This document shows, in pieces, positions 1 through 8,553 of a stretch of 64,000 nucleotides of DNA (position 1 is its first letter; every line of letters begins with the position of its first letter). The position numbers and the translations under genes are program-made. The notes below the pieces were generated by a model that ran no database searches, was not told where the DNA came from, and was given only the letters and a program-made list of their open reading frames with translations. The DNA is from Saprospiraceae bacterium (GTDB taxonomy: Bacteria > Bacteroidota > Bacteroidia > Chitinophagales > Saprospiraceae), in contig JAEUUP010000086.1 in the NCBI GenBank assembly GCA_016787525.1, positions 24,757 to 88,756 on the forward strand. Direction: 5' to 3'.

Positions 1-136
1 AACACTCTTGCAACCTGCGGGGAAAGTTGAAAATGGCTTGCGTATTTCATAAAAATAAATGGCAACACACGCATGTGCGATGTTTCAAGTATTTGGCGCA
101 TGCGTTTTCATTTCACAATGGTTTAAGAAACAATGG

Positions 137-167
137 TTTGTACAATTTTTGAGTCTTAATATTTTTG
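137..167 (+). promoter_or_regulatory. Bacteroidota-type promoter for the esterase gene
   Basis: TTTG at 137-140 is followed after 19 bases by TATTTTTG at 160-167. This fits the -33/-7 consensus (TTTG, about 19-21 bases, TAnnTTTG) known from Bacteroides and Flavobacterium. It lies inside the longest possible reading frame and so argues for the ATG at 215. Confidence 0.6.
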
Positions 168-214
168 GCTTTTTTTATCATTCAGTAACCGATATTATTT
201 TTAAAAACAATCAC

Positions 215-1618
215 ATGAAAAAAACGGCTTTAGTTCTTTCTTTGTTTTTATGTCACATTCCTCTTTTTGCTCAACTGACGGTGCGTCTGACTGCCGTTCC
301 GAGCAATACACCGATTTCTGACACAATCTTTATTGCGGGCAATTTCAATAATTGGAACCCGAAGGATTTGAGTAAAATTTTGATACGCCAAAGTGATGGC
401 ACTTACAAAATTACATTCTCCACAACCGTAACCAATATTGAATACAAATTCACAAGAGGTGCTTGGGCTTCTGTGGAAGGCAACGCAAGCGGTGGCGAAA
501 TCAGTAATCGAACGCTGACCTATAACGGCGGCATACAATCTATTGACAATCAAGTGCTTAGTTGGAAGGATTTGGTTCGTAATAGCAACACATCGGCAGC
601 CTCGAATGTGCGTATTGTGAGTCATAATTTTTATATGCCACAGTTCAATCGTACGCGCCGCGTCTTGATTTATCTACCCCCTCAGTATGCCGATACCTCG
701 AAACGTTTCCCTGTGATGTATATGCAAGATGGGCAAAATCTATTTGATAAATATACGTCTTTTTCAGGTGAGTGGGAAGTAGATGAAACGCTGAATAGGC
801 TGGCGGCGGCCGGCGACAAAGGCTGTATCGTTGTCGGTATTGAAAATGGTGGAGCGGATAGAATGGGTGAATACACGCCGTGGCGTAATGCGCGATATGG
901 CGGCGGTGATGGTGCAAAATATGCCCGTTTTTTAGTTGAAACTTTGAAACCTTATATTGATGCCAATTTTAGAACCAAATCTGATAGGTTGAATACGGCG
1001 ATTGGAGGCAGTTCGTTGGGTGGTTTGATTTCGATGTATGCAGCAGCTGAATATCAAAGTGTTTTTTCCAAAGCTCTGGTCTTTTCGCCCTCGTTTTGGT
1101 TCAATGATTCCTGTTTCACACAGGCTCGTTTGCGTGGCAAGCAGTTTGCAATGCGTTACTATTTTATGTCAGGTGGCGCGAACGAAGACCCAGATATGTT
1201 GCCAGATATTCAACAAATGGTGTCTATACTGAGGGGTGTCGGTTACACTGACGATGAATTTAAAGTTGTGACAAAAACCGATGGACAACACACCGAATGG
1301 TTCTGGGCGCGCGAGTTTGGTGATGGTTATAAATGGCTGTTTAGGGAAGCCACAACCAAGACGGATGTGGGGAATATTGATACAAAAGTTAAACTCTTTC
1401 CAAACCCTACAGATTCGCTTTTGACGATAGAAACGAGTGAAAATTTGAGCTTTACGAATATCGAAATTTATGACTATTTGGGTCGTTTGATGCGTAAAGA
1501 GCCTTTGGCATCGAATCGGACGGTCGTGGTTTCTTATTTGAAAGCGGGAAATTATATCCTTCGTTTGACCAAAGGAAATACAGTTTTGGCGACAAAACCT
1601 TTTGTAAAAGCGCATTAA
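215..1618 (+). CDS. Secreted esterase with N-terminal starch-binding-like domain and T9SS sorting domain
   Basis: 467 aa from ATG 215. An in-frame ATG at 59 exists, but the signal peptide (MKKTALVLSLFL..., ending LFAQ) and the promoter place the start at 215. Residues about 20-125 look like a CBM20/48-type beta-sandwich (FIAGNFNNWNP). They are followed by a putative esterase domain (PF00756 type) with the nucleophile motif GGSSLGG near residue 266. The last ~75 residues, from KLFPNPTDSLL, are a T9SS type A sorting domain. The family hydrolyses esters, for example feruloyl or siderophore esters; the substrate here is unknown. The protein is expected to be surface-attached or released. It contains two copies of the iterated motif, read as PPQY and LRG. 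Confidence 0.8.
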   Translation: MKKTALVLSLFLCHIPLFAQLTVRLTAVPSNTPISDTIFIAGNFNNWNPKDLSKILIRQSDGTYKITFSTTVTNIEYKFTRGAWASVEGNASGGEISNRTLTYNGGIQSIDNQVLSWKDLVRNSNTSAASNVRIVSHNFYMPQFNRTRRVLIYLPPQYADTSKRFPVMYMQDGQNLFDKYTSFSGEWEVDETLNRLAAAGDKGCIVVGIENGGADRMGEYTPWRNARYGGGDGAKYARFLVETLKPYIDANFRTKSDRLNTAIGGSSLGGLISMYAAAEYQSVFSKALVFSPSFWFNDSCFTQARLRGKQFAMRYYFMSGGANEDPDMLPDIQQMVSILRGVGYTDDEFKVVTKTDGQHTEWFWAREFGDGYKWLFREATTKTDVGNIDTKVKLFPNPTDSLLTIETSENLSFTNIEIYDYLGRLMRKEPLASNRTVVVSYLKAGNYILRLTKGNTVLATKPFVKAH

Positions 1619-1625
1619 AAACATG

Positions 1626-1661
1626 AAACTGCCACCGAAATGTGTGTTTCGGTGGCAGTTT
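1626..1661. terminator. Bidirectional hairpin between convergent genes
   Basis: The 15-bp arms AAACTGCCACCGAAA and TTTCGGTGGCAGTTT are separated by 6 bases and flanked by A/T runs. The hairpin sits between the converging esterase gene and the gene ending at 1665, so it can serve both. Confidence 0.85.
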
Positions 1662-1664
1662 TAA

Positions 1665-2249
1665 TCAAAATGCAATTCCAGCTTTAATATCAAATTTTGG
1701 CACAAAACCGCTTGAAATCAAAGAAGGGATAATGCGACCTTTATCACTGAATTTACCCGAATAGTCTGCAATATGGTAACCGCTGCCCAACGAAACATCA
1801 ATAAAAAAACGATTGAAAAACCCTTGTTGATAACCAATCAATAAACCCGCTATGCGGCTATTGCCATCTAAAAATACCGCCTCACCTTCGGGTAACATCA
1901 TCGAAATTTTATTTTGTAAATACTTGGCAAACACACCATTATAGATACCACTTATGGTTTTTCGTTTTGTATTGGCGAAATAATAACGCCCTTGCAACTC
2001 GCCACCAAAACCAAAAAGTGTGGGTTGGAGGTTCTCCCAAATAGTCACTTTCCGATTGGTTAATGAACCATAAGCTTGCACAGAAAACTTCGTGTCGCCA
2101 ATAAATCGCTCAAAAGCTACACCCATACCCGAATAGAATGGTTCTATGAGTCCTAACTTTATGATGTTTTCATGCTGTTGAGCTTGTAATTGAAAATGAA
2201 TTGCGCTGCCAAAAAAGAAAAATAGAAAAGAGTAAAATTTATATTTCAT
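1665..2249 (-). CDS. Putative outer-membrane beta-barrel protein of unknown function
   Basis: 194 aa. It begins with a hydrophobic signal peptide (FYSFLFFFFGSAIHFQLQAQ) and then shows alternating polar/hydrophobic segments such as IKLGLIEPFYSGMGVAFERF. It ends in ...IKAGIAF. A terminal Phe and short amphipathic strands are typical of small outer-membrane barrels in Bacteroidota. No catalytic motif is visible. The lipoprotein gene at 2292-3425 lies just upstream on the same strand, about 40 bp away, so the two are probably co-transcribed. The barrel call is inferred from composition, not from a recognised family. Confidence 0.55.
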   Translation of the reverse strand: MKYKFYSFLFFFFGSAIHFQLQAQQHENIIKLGLIEPFYSGMGVAFERFIGDTKFSVQAYGSLTNRKVTIWENLQPTLFGFGGELQGRYYFANTKRKTISGIYNGVFAKYLQNKISMMLPEGEAVFLDGNSRIAGLLIGYQQGFFNRFFIDVSLGSGYHIADYSGKFSDKGRIIPSLISSGFVPKFDIKAGIAF

Positions 2250-2291
2250 TGATTTTGACTTGTTTTTTGAGTAAAAACTACGGTTTATGAA

Positions 2292-3425
2292 CTATTGAAT
2301 CTTTTGTATTTCGACATCAAAAGACTTTAGATTGAGTGAGATTTTAGTACGACTGCCTGCTTCATCCCCCTCAGTATCTCCTACCACGATGGCTCTACCC
2401 ACAACTGTCTCCATCGTATAATCTTCAACACTGTTATCAACGTAATCTAAGTTGTTGACTTTCAGTATGTTGAGATAGTCCGTAGGGTCTTTAATTTTAT
2501 TGATGCGATAGCCATCTTTGACGGTGTAAATCTCAATCCAGTTCGATGTTCCCATCGCTGTTGTCCAATCCGACTTGGTTTCTTGGGCATAGAGATAAAC
2601 CGAGGCATAGACCTTCCGACCATCCTGCTTGAGATAAACGTGGGAAATCATGCGTGGTCCATCACCGTCAAAATCTTTATTACCGTTGGTGTGCGGCGGA
2701 ATCCAAATAATGTTGCGAATTTGTGTGGATGCGATTTCGATGACAGGCGGCTCTGGCAGTTTTTTGTCAATCGCAATAGACGAAATCACATCTTTATTGT
2801 ACATCAGTTGTAGATGTGTAAAATTCGACAACAAGGCATCCGAATAGTCGGTTAACGACAATGTAAAATTAGAAATATCAGGAAAGCCTAATTTGCTCTT
2901 CGGAATCTCTAATTGCACAGAGTCGTTCACCAAAACAGCGTGCAAACTGTCTTTGGTGTGCAAATAATAGCCTGTGTAGATGATTTGATTGCGGATACTT
3001 CGTGGCGCATTAAGGTCAAGGGTGAGCAATGAAGTCGCACAAATTTTTGTATGTGGCAAAGGCGGTAATTTGCCCGTAACCAATTCAGCACGAACTACTT
3101 GCAGATAATATACAACTTCATCTTTGACTGATTCTTTGACACACAACACCGACGACAAAGCACGCTGCGAAGCCAAATTGGTGATGTAAGGAATGTTGTA
3201 GGTCAACACATCTTGCACTCGTTTATCAATCTTGGTTTCAAGGTCTTTTAGTACCGATTTCCAATCTGTTGACTCATTTTGTAGGGCATTGATGCCATTG
3301 TTGAGTGCAGCCACAGCCTGTTCGCGCAAGACTGTCAATTCGCTTTCGATGTTTTCAGTAATATCACAAGACGTTGGTAAAAGGGCAAAAAAGAGGCAAA
3401 AAGAGAGTAGCTTAATGACTTTCAT
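2292..3425 (-). CDS. Lipoprotein of unknown function
   Basis: 377 aa. The N-terminus MKVIKLLSFCLFFALLPTSC carries a lipobox (LPTSC), which predicts a lipid-anchored cell-envelope protein. Residues about 22-90 (ENIESELTVLREQAVAAL...) look helical and possibly coiled-coil. The rest is a beta-rich domain with no motif I recognise. An iterated-motif copy at 2366 is read as TEG. It precedes the small barrel-like gene at 1665-2249 and may form a two-gene unit with it. No function can be assigned. Confidence 0.65.
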   Translation of the reverse strand: MKVIKLLSFCLFFALLPTSCDITENIESELTVLREQAVAALNNGINALQNESTDWKSVLKDLETKIDKRVQDVLTYNIPYITNLASQRALSSVLCVKESVKDEVVYYLQVVRAELVTGKLPPLPHTKICATSLLTLDLNAPRSIRNQIIYTGYYLHTKDSLHAVLVNDSVQLEIPKSKLGFPDISNFTLSLTDYSDALLSNFTHLQLMYNKDVISSIAIDKKLPEPPVIEIASTQIRNIIWIPPHTNGNKDFDGDGPRMISHVYLKQDGRKVYASVYLYAQETKSDWTTAMGTSNWIEIYTVKDGYRINKIKDPTDYLNILKVNNLDYVDNSVEDYTMETVVGRAIVVGDTEGDEAGSRTKISLNLKSFDVEIQKIQ

Positions 3426-3548
3426 AGTTTCGTTTTCAAAAAAAATGAATAAAATGCTTTAAATATTTTGTTGAGACAAATATATAAAAAACAAACCATT
3501 TTTTCTGTGTCCATTAACGCATCATTAACTTATTGTCTAATCTACTTT

Positions 3549-5153
3549 TTAATCTTTGATAACAAGCTTTTTAGTCAGTACACCTTTGTCTGATTCCAAA
3601 TATAAAGTGTAAAAACCATCGTTTAAGCCAAGAACTGAGAAAGTCTGGACGGAATCGCCTTCGTCAAAATACCTTCTTTCCGAAAATACCAATTGTCCTG
3701 TTAGATTGTATAATTTTATTTGTGCCTCAAATGCTTTTTCTGTTGTGATTGCGAGTTGCAAATTCTGTGTTTTACTGAGGGGGTTGGGTGCAATTATGAA
3801 ATGTGATACTTCTGTTAGTTCTTTCACATCACTGACCAATCCTGTTACAAAATTCTGACGTACTGAGGGGGTCGCACAAGCCGCATAACCGTTGTAGGGT
3901 TTTACACGCCAATAATAAGTTGTGTTAGCAGCTGTAAAATAATTGGCGACCATGGACTTATTGATATTGAGGGCATTGGTGTTGGCAATAAAAACGCGAG
4001 AATCGAAAAATGACGTAGATTTACTGATTTCGACGACATAAGCGGTTGCGTTAGGTACAGCTTGCCAAGTTAAGGTAAAATTGTTGAAATATTGCGTTTT
4101 TGCACCATTTATAGGGGCAAGTAAAGTAGGTGTACTCAATGTGAATACGGTTGCCGCAGGTTGCACATTTCCTGTCCGCAAAGCCGCACGTTTTGCATGA
4201 TTGAGATAATTATTGGTCATTGCCGCTTTCTGCATCGTCGAAAGCGTTGTTGCACAATTTGTAAAATAGCCCATCATATTTTTTTCATCGGGGTCAATTT
4301 TTATGCCTTTAGGGTCACAAGCCAAACCAATATACGTGCATGAGGTTGCCCCATAGCCTAAATTATAGTCGGGTGGCGTATCGCAAAAGCCATCGCCCGC
4401 CGTTGCACAATTGGCGGAAGAACCTGTTCGAGCAGCATTTTCGACATTGTAAACAACACCATCGAAACAATCAATTGTTGTTGGGGCGCAGGGTTTTGCC
4501 GAAGTAGGTTGAAATGGACAGGCTTCCCAACCTTGAAAAGTATGTGGTAATCCGAAGTAATGCCCTGCTTCATGGGCAATTGTTACTGCACCTGCTGTTG
4601 ATACTTGGGCGTTGATAATGACCAACCAATCGGCATCGTAAGGAACGCCTGAGACAGAATTGAGATAATAGCCCAAAATTGTCCCATCTGGAACGGCACT
4701 GTCATTGGCATTATTCACCATAAAGACATTGATACCGTCGGCTTTTTTTTGGCTTTTCAATAAATTTTCACCTTCGTAAGAGCGTGGTGCATCGTATAGC
4801 GTGGAATTGTTGATGTTGTTGACACCTTTGATGTAAAACTGCATTTCAACGCCATTAACTGAGTAAAGGCGATTCCATTCGCACAACATATCCAACACTT
4901 TCATCATCGAAACACGACCTGTTCCATCTGCTTTAGCAACCAAATGGAACCAAACAGGAATATAAACGACGGCACGAAGTGAAGTTACTGAGGGGTGTCG
5001 TTCTCGTAGTTCGAGCATGTCGTCGAAAATGATACGCGAATCATGTGCAGAAAGTCCACAAACTTGTGGTTGTGTTTGTGCTTGACTTTTTTGAAAAAAC
5101 GTGAAAATACTGAGGGGGAGGAAAAATAGAAAGTTCAATGTTGATTTCGTCAT
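3549..5153 (-). CDS. Secreted M43-family (pappalysin-type) metalloprotease with T9SS sorting domain
   Basis: 534 aa. The signal peptide ends near SQAQ. The zinc motif HEAGHYFGLPH (HExxHxxGxxH), near residue 193, and a downstream Met-turn (NMMGYF) identify a metzincin protease of family M43. Cysteines around the active site probably form disulfides. A fibronectin-III-like stretch (LLAPINGAKTQYFNNFTLTW...) follows, and a T9SS type A domain starts at about FIIAPNPLSKTQ. It should be exported through type IX secretion and degrade extracellular protein. The neighbouring gene at 5301-6917 is a close paralogue, so this is a tandem duplication. Four iterated-motif copies lie in it: two at positions shared with the paralogue and two that are private. 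Confidence 0.85.
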   Translation of the reverse strand: MTKSTLNFLFFLPLSIFTFFQKSQAQTQPQVCGLSAHDSRIIFDDMLELRERHPSVTSLRAVVYIPVWFHLVAKADGTGRVSMMKVLDMLCEWNRLYSVNGVEMQFYIKGVNNINNSTLYDAPRSYEGENLLKSQKKADGINVFMVNNANDSAVPDGTILGYYLNSVSGVPYDADWLVIINAQVSTAGAVTIAHEAGHYFGLPHTFQGWEACPFQPTSAKPCAPTTIDCFDGVVYNVENAARTGSSANCATAGDGFCDTPPDYNLGYGATSCTYIGLACDPKGIKIDPDEKNMMGYFTNCATTLSTMQKAAMTNNYLNHAKRAALRTGNVQPAATVFTLSTPTLLAPINGAKTQYFNNFTLTWQAVPNATAYVVEISKSTSFFDSRVFIANTNALNINKSMVANYFTAANTTYYWRVKPYNGYAACATPSVRQNFVTGLVSDVKELTEVSHFIIAPNPLSKTQNLQLAITTEKAFEAQIKLYNLTGQLVFSERRYFDEGDSVQTFSVLGLNDGFYTLYLESDKGVLTKKLVIKD

Positions 5154-5191
5154 AGTTCAAATATTTGACTCAAAATGAGTTTTCAGAAAAG

Positions 5192-5234
5192 AAACACCCC
5201 AAAGTTGCACTATTTCGAGCAACTTTGGGGTGTT
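5192..5234. terminator. Hairpin terminator between the two M43 protease genes
   Basis: The 16-bp arms AACACCCCAAAGTTGC and GCAACTTTGGGGTGTT are separated by about 11 bases. The hairpin lies downstream of the gene ending at 5301 and upstream of the one starting at 5153, so the two proteases probably have separate transcripts. Confidence 0.75.
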
Positions 5235-5300
5235 CCTGAGAAATTTAACTAATTTTTACACCAAAAAGTATATTTTTTGATTTACAAATAACTACCTCTA

Positions 5301-6917
5301 CTATGGATTTATTACCACTTTTTTATTCAAAACCCCTTTTTCAGATTCGATGGATAAGATATAGAGTCCAGCTGCAATATCTGAAATAGATAAACTTTGA
5401 CTTGAAAAACCTTGGTCAAAATGTCTTTTTTCAGACAAAATTTGCTTTCCTGCTACATTAAAGAGTTTTACTTGCGCATCGAAAGCCTTTTCTGTTGTCA
5501 AATGCAATTGCAAAGGTTGTGTTTTACTGAGGGGGTTCGGCGCAACCTCAAAACTTGTGACTTCTGCAATCTCTTGAGTTGCATTCACCAATCCAGCCAC
5601 AAAAGCTTGACGAGCAGACACAGCGGCACAAGACACATAATTATTATACGGTTTGACACGCCAGAAGTAGTTCTGACCAGCTGTTAGAAAATAATTAGGC
5701 GCCATCGCATTGTTAATGTTGATAGAATTTGTCGTAGCGACAAAGATACGCGAATCTAAAAATGTTGCTGTTTTACTGATTTCTACAACATAACCCGTTG
5801 CACCTGTTACAGCATCCCAAGTCAGCGTAAAATTGTTGTAATATTGTGTCGTCGCACCCAAAATAGGCGAAGTTGGATTGACTGCGTCCAGAGTAGTGAC
5901 AGTTGGGGCAATATTACCAACACGCAAATAGCCTCGATTCGTATGTGTCAAATAATTGTTCTGAATCGCTGTTTTTTGCATCGCAGAGAAAGAAGTTTCA
6001 CAACCTGTGAAATAACTCATAATATTTTTCTCTTCAGGGTCAATTTTGACACATTTTGGGTCAGAAGCAAGACCATTATAGGTGCAACTTGTGGCATAAA
6101 AACCTAAGTTATAATCTGGCGGCGTGTCGCAAAAGCCATCGCCTGCTGTTGAGCAATTGGCATCTGTTCCTGTTCTGGCTGCATTTTCGACCGTATAGAC
6201 ACCGCCACCAAAGCAACTAATCGTCGCTGGCGCGCAAGGATTGGCAGAAGTTGGTTGAAATGGGCAGGATTCCCAACCCAAAAATGTATGTGGCAAACTG
6301 AAAAAATGCCCTAATTCATGTGCCAAGGTGACTGCGCCGCCGATAGAAGCTTGTGAATTGATAACAACCAACCAATCGGCCTCATATGGCAAACCATTGC
6401 CCGTATTGAGATAATAACCCAAAACAGTAGCGTTGGGTTGAGCAGGGTCATTCGCATTGCTAACCATATAGATATTGACACCGTCATTCTTTTTGTTGGC
6501 ACGAATGGCATTGTCGCCACCAAAACTGCGCGGACTGGTATAAAGAGAAGAGTTATTGAGATTGTTGATACCTTTGATATAAAATTGTAATTCAATACTA
6601 TTGGATGAATACAGGCGATTGAGTTCGCAGAGCATATCCAAAATTTTATTCATAGGCACACGTCCTGTTCCATCCGAATTGGCAACCAAATGAAACCAGA
6701 CAGGGACATAAGCTACGGCACGCATCGGCGCAGGATTGGGATTGCGTTGGCGCGCTTCCATCATGCTGTTGTAAATAATTCGAGAATCTTGCTCCGAAAT
6801 GCCGCAAACATGGTGCGCTGGCGTTTGCTGTGCCAATACATCGTCAATAGAGAAAAAACGACTGAGGGGGGCAAGAAAGAATGTGATTAATAAGAGAAGA
6901 AATGGTTTCTTTTGCAT
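5301..6917 (-). CDS. Secreted M43-family metalloprotease (paralogue) with T9SS sorting domain
   Basis: 538 aa, colinear with the protease at 3549-5153 along its whole length. The zinc motif reads HELGHFFSLPH near residue 197: all three histidines and the Glu are kept, but the usual Gly of HExxHxxGxxH is Ser. The Met-turn is NIMSYF. A T9SS domain follows FEVAPNPLSKTQ and ends KKVVINP. It is exported and probably proteolytic; the Gly-to-Ser change may alter activity. Two iterated-motif copies occur, in the signal peptide (APLS) and at the start of the sorting domain (NPLS), at the same places as in the paralogue. Confidence 0.85.
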   Translation of the reverse strand: MQKKPFLLLLITFFLAPLSRFFSIDDVLAQQTPAHHVCGISEQDSRIIYNSMMEARQRNPNPAPMRAVAYVPVWFHLVANSDGTGRVPMNKILDMLCELNRLYSSNSIELQFYIKGINNLNNSSLYTSPRSFGGDNAIRANKKNDGVNIYMVSNANDPAQPNATVLGYYLNTGNGLPYEADWLVVINSQASIGGAVTLAHELGHFFSLPHTFLGWESCPFQPTSANPCAPATISCFGGGVYTVENAARTGTDANCSTAGDGFCDTPPDYNLGFYATSCTYNGLASDPKCVKIDPEEKNIMSYFTGCETSFSAMQKTAIQNNYLTHTNRGYLRVGNIAPTVTTLDAVNPTSPILGATTQYYNNFTLTWDAVTGATGYVVEISKTATFLDSRIFVATTNSININNAMAPNYFLTAGQNYFWRVKPYNNYVSCAAVSARQAFVAGLVNATQEIAEVTSFEVAPNPLSKTQPLQLHLTTEKAFDAQVKLFNVAGKQILSEKRHFDQGFSSQSLSISDIAAGLYILSIESEKGVLNKKVVINP

Positions 6918-7085
6918 GAAAGTCGAAAAATTTTAAAAGTGAAGCTGTAAAATAGTCGTTTCTGAAAGTGTAAATCAGCCGACACAATATTGCCCAAAGT
7001 TAAAATAAAAATCAGTCACCCACCTTTTTTTTATGTAAAATCATTTTTATTCTCAAATATGGTTACTGTTTTTGATAAAACGCTT

Positions 7086-7093
7086 TATTTTTG
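7086..7093 (+). promoter_or_regulatory. Possible -7 box for mdh
   Basis: TATTTTTG matches TAnnTTTG about 80 bases before the mdh ATG. A short inverted repeat (CACATATAG and CTATATGTG, 7102-7123) lies just downstream in the predicted leader. No clear -33 box at standard spacing was found. Confidence 0.35.
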
Positions 7094-7173
7094 CGCCACT
7101 TCACATATAGAAGTCTATATGTGTTTAACACTTTTTAAAGTTCATTTTTTCATACAATAAATTCTTTCCAGAA

Positions 7174-8106
7174 ATGACAAAAGTAACCGTCGTCGGAGCT
7201 GGTAACGTGGGTGCAACCTGCGCAAATGTACTCGCTCATATGGACATCCTCAAACACGTCCACCTTCTCGATATTCAAGGCTCAATGGCTCAAGGCAAAG
7301 CACTTGATACATGGCAACAAGCCCCCATTGACTCTTATTCAACGTATTTGACAGGCTCGGACAACTATGCAGACACTGCGGGTTCTGATATTGTCGTCAT
7401 CACGGCGGGCATTCCTCGCAAACCGGGCATGAGCCGCGACGACCTTGTTTCAACCAATGCTAAAATTGTAGCAAGCGTTACTGAAAACATTTTAAAGTAT
7501 TCTGAAAATCCCATCATCATCATCGTTTCAAATCCTTTGGACGTAATGACGTATGCGGCTTACAAAAAATCAGGTTTGGACAGCACACGTGTCATCGGTA
7601 TGGCAGGTGTCTTGGACACAGCGCGCTACCGTGCGTTCTTAGCGACTGAAATTGGTGTGTCTCCTAAAGACATTCAAGCTGTTTTGATGGGTGGTCACGG
7701 CGATACGATGGTACCACTTCCGCGCTATACCACTGTTTCGGGCATTCCAGTGACAGAATTGGTCGAAAAAGACAAATTAGAGGCTATTATTGATAGAACA
7801 ACCAACGGTGGTGGCGAACTTGTCAAATTGATGGGTACTTCTGCTTGGTATGCGCCCGGTGCAGCGGCTGCTCAAATGGTAGAAGCCATTGTGAAAGATG
7901 AAAAACGCATTTTCCCTTGCTGCGCTTATCTGACTGGTCAATATGGCATTGATGACTTGTGCGTGGGTGTTCCTGTTGTTTTAGGCAAAGGCGGTATCGA
8001 GCGCATCATCGAATTGCAATTGCAAGACGACGAAAAAGCAGGTTTGGCTAAATCTGCTGCTGCTGTGAAAGAAATCGTTGATGCTTACAACGCAATGGGT
8101 CTTTAA
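7174..8106 (+). CDS. mdh: Malate dehydrogenase
   Basis: 310 aa, the usual length for the LDH-like malate dehydrogenases of Bacteroidota. It interconverts malate and oxaloacetate with NAD in the TCA cycle, in the cytoplasm. A Rossmann NAD site GAGNVG lies at residues 8-13. The active-site loop GIPRKPGMSRDDL carries the substrate-binding arginines (Arg at the first position favours malate over lactate). The catalytic His is in GGHGDTMVPL, near residue 174. It is monocistronic, with a terminator just downstream. It contains no copy of the iterated motif. Confidence 0.95.
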   Translation: MTKVTVVGAGNVGATCANVLAHMDILKHVHLLDIQGSMAQGKALDTWQQAPIDSYSTYLTGSDNYADTAGSDIVVITAGIPRKPGMSRDDLVSTNAKIVASVTENILKYSENPIIIIVSNPLDVMTYAAYKKSGLDSTRVIGMAGVLDTARYRAFLATEIGVSPKDIQAVLMGGHGDTMVPLPRYTTVSGIPVTELVEKDKLEAIIDRTTNGGGELVKLMGTSAWYAPGAAAAQMVEAIVKDEKRIFPCCAYLTGQYGIDDLCVGVPVVLGKGGIERIIELQLQDDEKAGLAKSAAAVKEIVDAYNAMGL

Positions 8107-8128
8107 TAGGACTTTTTCGATATAAACG

Positions 8129-8156
8129 ATAGGCGATGATTCATCTCATCGCCTAT
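8129..8156 (+). terminator. Intrinsic terminator of mdh
   Basis: Arms ATAGGCGATGA and TCATCGCCTAT with a 6-base loop are followed by a run of T's, 23 bases after the mdh stop codon. Confidence 0.9.
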
Positions 8157-8202
8157 TTTTTTGCCCAATTTCTTCCTTTATACTGGTTCAAAAACAGTCA
8201 AT

Positions 8203-8541
8203 TCAGATTTTTTCCTCGAAAAGTAGTTTTTCTAACTTTTTATACTCTGCCATAAGCGACTGATTTTCAGCCTCCAGGCGTGTGACTGTACCCCTCAGTA
8301 TTTTGTTTTCTTCGGTCAAATGATTGAGATGCGTTTGTTGAGAAGCATTGTCTGAAAACATATTCTCGGACTTCACAATCAAACTTGCTCGCTCCTCTTG
8401 CAGTTGAGTCAAGGCTGTATTATAGGTTTTCAATTTCTTTTGCAAATCAAATGCGAGGTTGTGTGCATAAAAATACATCGCCACGAAAGACAAAAATGCT
8501 GCACCACACATCAGTGTAAAAACGACTGTTGAACAGTTCAT
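8203..8541 (-). CDS. Small membrane-anchored coiled-coil protein, unknown
   Basis: 112 aa. One N-terminal transmembrane segment (about residues 5-25, VVFTLMCGAAFLSFVAMYFY) precedes a long predicted coiled coil (DLQKKLKTYNTALTQLQEER... to the C-terminus), rich in Leu, Glu and Lys heptads. Its start is 13 bases from the end of the OmpA-like gene at 8554, so the two are probably one operon. It could be an envelope scaffold partner of that OmpA-like protein; this rests on position only. Confidence 0.6.
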   Translation of the reverse strand: MNCSTVVFTLMCGAAFLSFVAMYFYAHNLAFDLQKKLKTYNTALTQLQEERASLIVKSENMFSDNASQQTHLNHLTEENKILRGTVTRLEAENQSLMAEYKKLEKLLFEEKI

Positions 8542-8553
8542 TGGACCAAAAAG

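Noticed and set aside
59..214. N-terminal extension of the esterase ORF
   Set aside because: A promoter with ideal spacing lies inside it, and the signal peptide starts at 215.
6311..6595. 94-aa ORF inside the second protease gene
   Set aside because: Same-strand shadow frame of a well-supported M43 gene.
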